Assembly: GCA_023458855.1 (NCBI GenBank)
Contig: JAEWWQ010000092.1
Coordinates: 1 to 6,439, forward strand
Direction: 5' to 3'
Source of the DNA: Bacillota bacterium
Lineage (GTDB): Bacteria; Bacillota; Clostridia; Lachnospirales; Lachnospiraceae
Length of the DNA stretch: 6,439 nucleotides
Shown here: piece by piece, positions 4,769-6,439 of the stretch
Position numbering within the stretch: position 1 is the first letter of the stretch
How the letters are laid out: each line of letters opens with the position of its first letter
The notes under the pieces: generated by a model
Databases searched by the model: none
What the model saw: the letters and a program-made list of their open reading frames with translations, nothing else
What the model was told of the DNA's origin: nothing
Translations under genes and position numbers: made by a program

Positions 4769-6439
4769 ATGTGTGGAATATGTGGATTTTTATCTAAGAA
4801 AGGCATTACAACAGAACAGCTAAAGAAAATGAATGATACCATGTATCACCGGGGACCGAATGACAGCGGGGAAGAGATCTATCCCTTGCGGGGCGGTTAT
4901 AGCCTCGGACTGGCACAGAGACGTCTCTCCATCCTGGATCTGTCGGCACTGGGACATCAGCCGATGCACTCGGATAATGGAAGAATCAGTGTGGTATTCA
5001 ATGGTGAGATTTATAATTTCCTGGAATTAAAGGAGGAGCTGAAAGACTATCCATTCCGCTCTGACTGTGATACCGAAGTAATCATTGCGGCTTACCTGAA
5101 ATGGGGAATTGATTGTATCCATAGATTCAAAGGTATGTTTGCAATTGCTTTATTTGACCGTGAAACGGATGAACTCTATCTGGTAAGGGACAGAATTGGC
5201 AAGAAACCATTATATTATTGGCTGGAAGATGGAAATCTGGTGTATGCCTCTGAGTTAAAGCCGATTATGGCAACGCCGGGATTTCAGTACAGTATTCGTA
5301 AGGACGTGATAAAGCAGTATATGTTCCAGCAATATATCAATGCACCGGCGACTATTTTTGAAAATGTATACAAGTTAGAACCCGGGGCTATCCTGCGTTT
5401 TCATTACGGAGAGGTAAAAGTATGGAAATATTGGGATATCCAAAAAGTATATCAGGAGCAGAAGGCACATCCGGTAACTTCTTATGAAGAAGCAAAGGCA
5501 ACCTTGAAGGAGTTGTTGAAGGAATCCGTGAAAAAGAGAATGATTGCCGATGTACCGCTTGGGACTTTCTTAAGCGGCGGTTATGATTCTTCCCTTGTGT
5601 CGGCAATTGCGCAGGAATTGTCAGGAGAACCGATCAAGACGTTCTGTATCGGATTTAATGAAGAGAAGTTCAATGAAGCAAAGTATGCCAGGGAAGTAGC
5701 AGCGCACCTTGGCACCAATCATACAGAGACCTATATTGATGAAAAGGAAATGTTCGAGCTCGTAGAGAGTATTCCGACCTATTTTGATGAACCTTTTGCA
5801 GACAGTTCCCAGATACCTACCATGCTGGTATCAAAACTGGCAAGGCAGCAGGTCACGGTCGCTCTGTCAGGAGATGGCGGGGATGAATTTTTCTGTGGGT
5901 ATAACATCTATGAATCTGTCGGACTCGCACAGAAGCTTGATGTGTTAGGGGGTATCGTGAACGGGATCTGCAATGTACCGCCCTTCAGGCAGATGGAACT
6001 GTTATCAAAGCTGCCATTCCGTGTCCGTGTGGTTGCTGATAACCGCAATCCGGAGACGAAGACGCAGATTGGCGGAGAGAATTATATCCGTGTGATAGAT
6101 AAGATGCTGGTAACCGATAGCCTGTCCAGCAAATTTGAGATAGAAAGACGCTATCAGGAGAAGAACTGGCAGGAGCGGAGAATGCTCTTAGATATGGATA
6201 CTTATCTGCCGGGAGATATCCTATGTAAGGTCGACAGAGCATCCATGAAGTATTCTCTGGAGTCCCGATGTCCGATTCTGGATACGGATGTTATGGAATA
6301 TTCGTATCGCCTGCCGCATGAATTCAAGTTTCGCAATGGAGATAAGAAGCATATCCTTAAGGATATTGCTTATGACTATATACCAAGAGAATTATTGGAC
6401 AGACCGAAGGTCGGATTTGGTGTGCCGCTTGATAAATGG
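4769..6439 (+). CDS. asnB: Asparagine synthetase (glutamine-hydrolysing), AsnB-like, cut by the window end
   Basis: Two-domain cytoplasmic enzyme that hydrolyses glutamine and passes the ammonia to an ATP-activated carboxylate, classically aspartate (EC 6.3.5.4). The frame runs open for 557 codons to the last base; AsnB proteins are usually about 600-630 residues, so only a short C-terminal tail is missing. The class II glutaminase domain (about 1-210) starts MCGICGF with nucleophile Cys2 exposed after Met removal, and shows YHRGPNDSG (26-34), RRLSILDLS (51-59), VFNGEIYNF (76-84) and D101. The synthetase domain carries the PP-loop LSGGYDSS (268-275), FDEPFADSSQ (339-348), LSGDGGDEFFCGY (366-378), KVDRASMKYSLESRCPILD (487-505), K526/K527 and RPKVGFGVP (545-553). 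All main motifs are intact. The PP-loop has Tyr where Leu or Ile is commoner. It follows the deacetylase-like gene by 59 bases on the same strand. It may serve asparagine supply, or, like AsnB relatives in O-antigen and cell-wall pathways (WbpS, LtsA), amidate a uronic acid or diaminopimelate; sequence alone does not decide. Confidence 0.95.
   Translation, partial: MCGICGFLSKKGITTEQLKKMNDTMYHRGPNDSGEEIYPLRGGYSLGLAQRRLSILDLSALGHQPMHSDNGRISVVFNGEIYNFLELKEELKDYPFRSDCDTEVIIAAYLKWGIDCIHRFKGMFAIALFDRETDELYLVRDRIGKKPLYYWLEDGNLVYASELKPIMATPGFQYSIRKDVIKQYMFQQYINAPATIFENVYKLEPGAILRFHYGEVKVWKYWDIQKVYQEQKAHPVTSYEEAKATLKELLKESVKKRMIADVPLGTFLSGGYDSSLVSAIAQELSGEPIKTFCIGFNEEKFNEAKYAREVAAHLGTNHTETYIDEKEMFELVESIPTYFDEPFADSSQIPTMLVSKLARQQVTVALSGDGGDEFFCGYNIYESVGLAQKLDVLGGIVNGICNVPPFRQMELLSKLPFRVRVVADNRNPETKTQIGGENYIRVIDKMLVTDSLSSKFEIERRYQEKNWQERRMLLDMDTYLPGDILCKVDRASMKYSLESRCPILDTDVMEYSYRLPHEFKFRNGDKKHILKDIAYDYIPRELLDRPKVGFGVPLDKW

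Noticed and set aside
4833..5030. A 65-codon forward reading frame
   Set aside because: It lies wholly inside asnB in another frame, with no Shine-Dalgarno and a composition typical of a shadow frame.

Overview
The window looks like the interior of a cell-surface or exopolysaccharide biosynthesis cluster from a low-to-mid-GC Gram-positive bacterium, most likely a gut-type member of the Clostridia (Lachnospiraceae-like). The placement is inferred from purine-rich Shine-Dalgarno sites (AAGAGG, AAAGGAG), base composition in the low-to-mid 40s % GC by eye, and a membrane-anchored CotH-family protein ending in a Listeria-Bacteroides (InlB B/Flg_new-like) repeat. No tRNA, rRNA, mobile element, CRISPR array or intrinsic terminator was seen. 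All five genes are on the + strand, so the rest of the operon probably extends beyond both ends.

Layout. Positions 1-818 hold the C-terminal two thirds of a GT-B family 4 glycosyltransferase whose start lies upstream. Positions 823-2769 encode a 648-residue protein with one N-terminal membrane segment, an extracellular beta-rich region, a CotH kinase-like domain and a C-terminal InlB-type repeat. A 93-base gap (2770-2862) with a weak candidate promoter separates it from a complete second GT4 glycosyltransferase (2863-3999). That gene overlaps by 31 bases a NodB/polysaccharide-deacetylase-like protein (best start 3969, end 4709). After a 59-base gap with a short hairpin comes a glutamine-hydrolysing asparagine synthetase (AsnB-like) that starts at 4769, stays open to the last base of the window and lacks only its C-terminal tail.

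How they may work together (inference). The two GT4 enzymes would add sugars to a lipid-linked repeat unit on the cytoplasmic side of the membrane. The deacetylase-like protein and the AsnB-like amidotransferase could modify the glycan or its precursors, for example by N- or O-deacetylation and by amidation of a uronic acid or a peptide carboxylate. The anchored CotH-like protein would act outside the membrane, possibly phosphorylating a surface protein or polymer. Each family is well known. The notable point is the combination, above all a CotH-type kinase and an AsnB-type amidotransferase within one surface-glycan operon.
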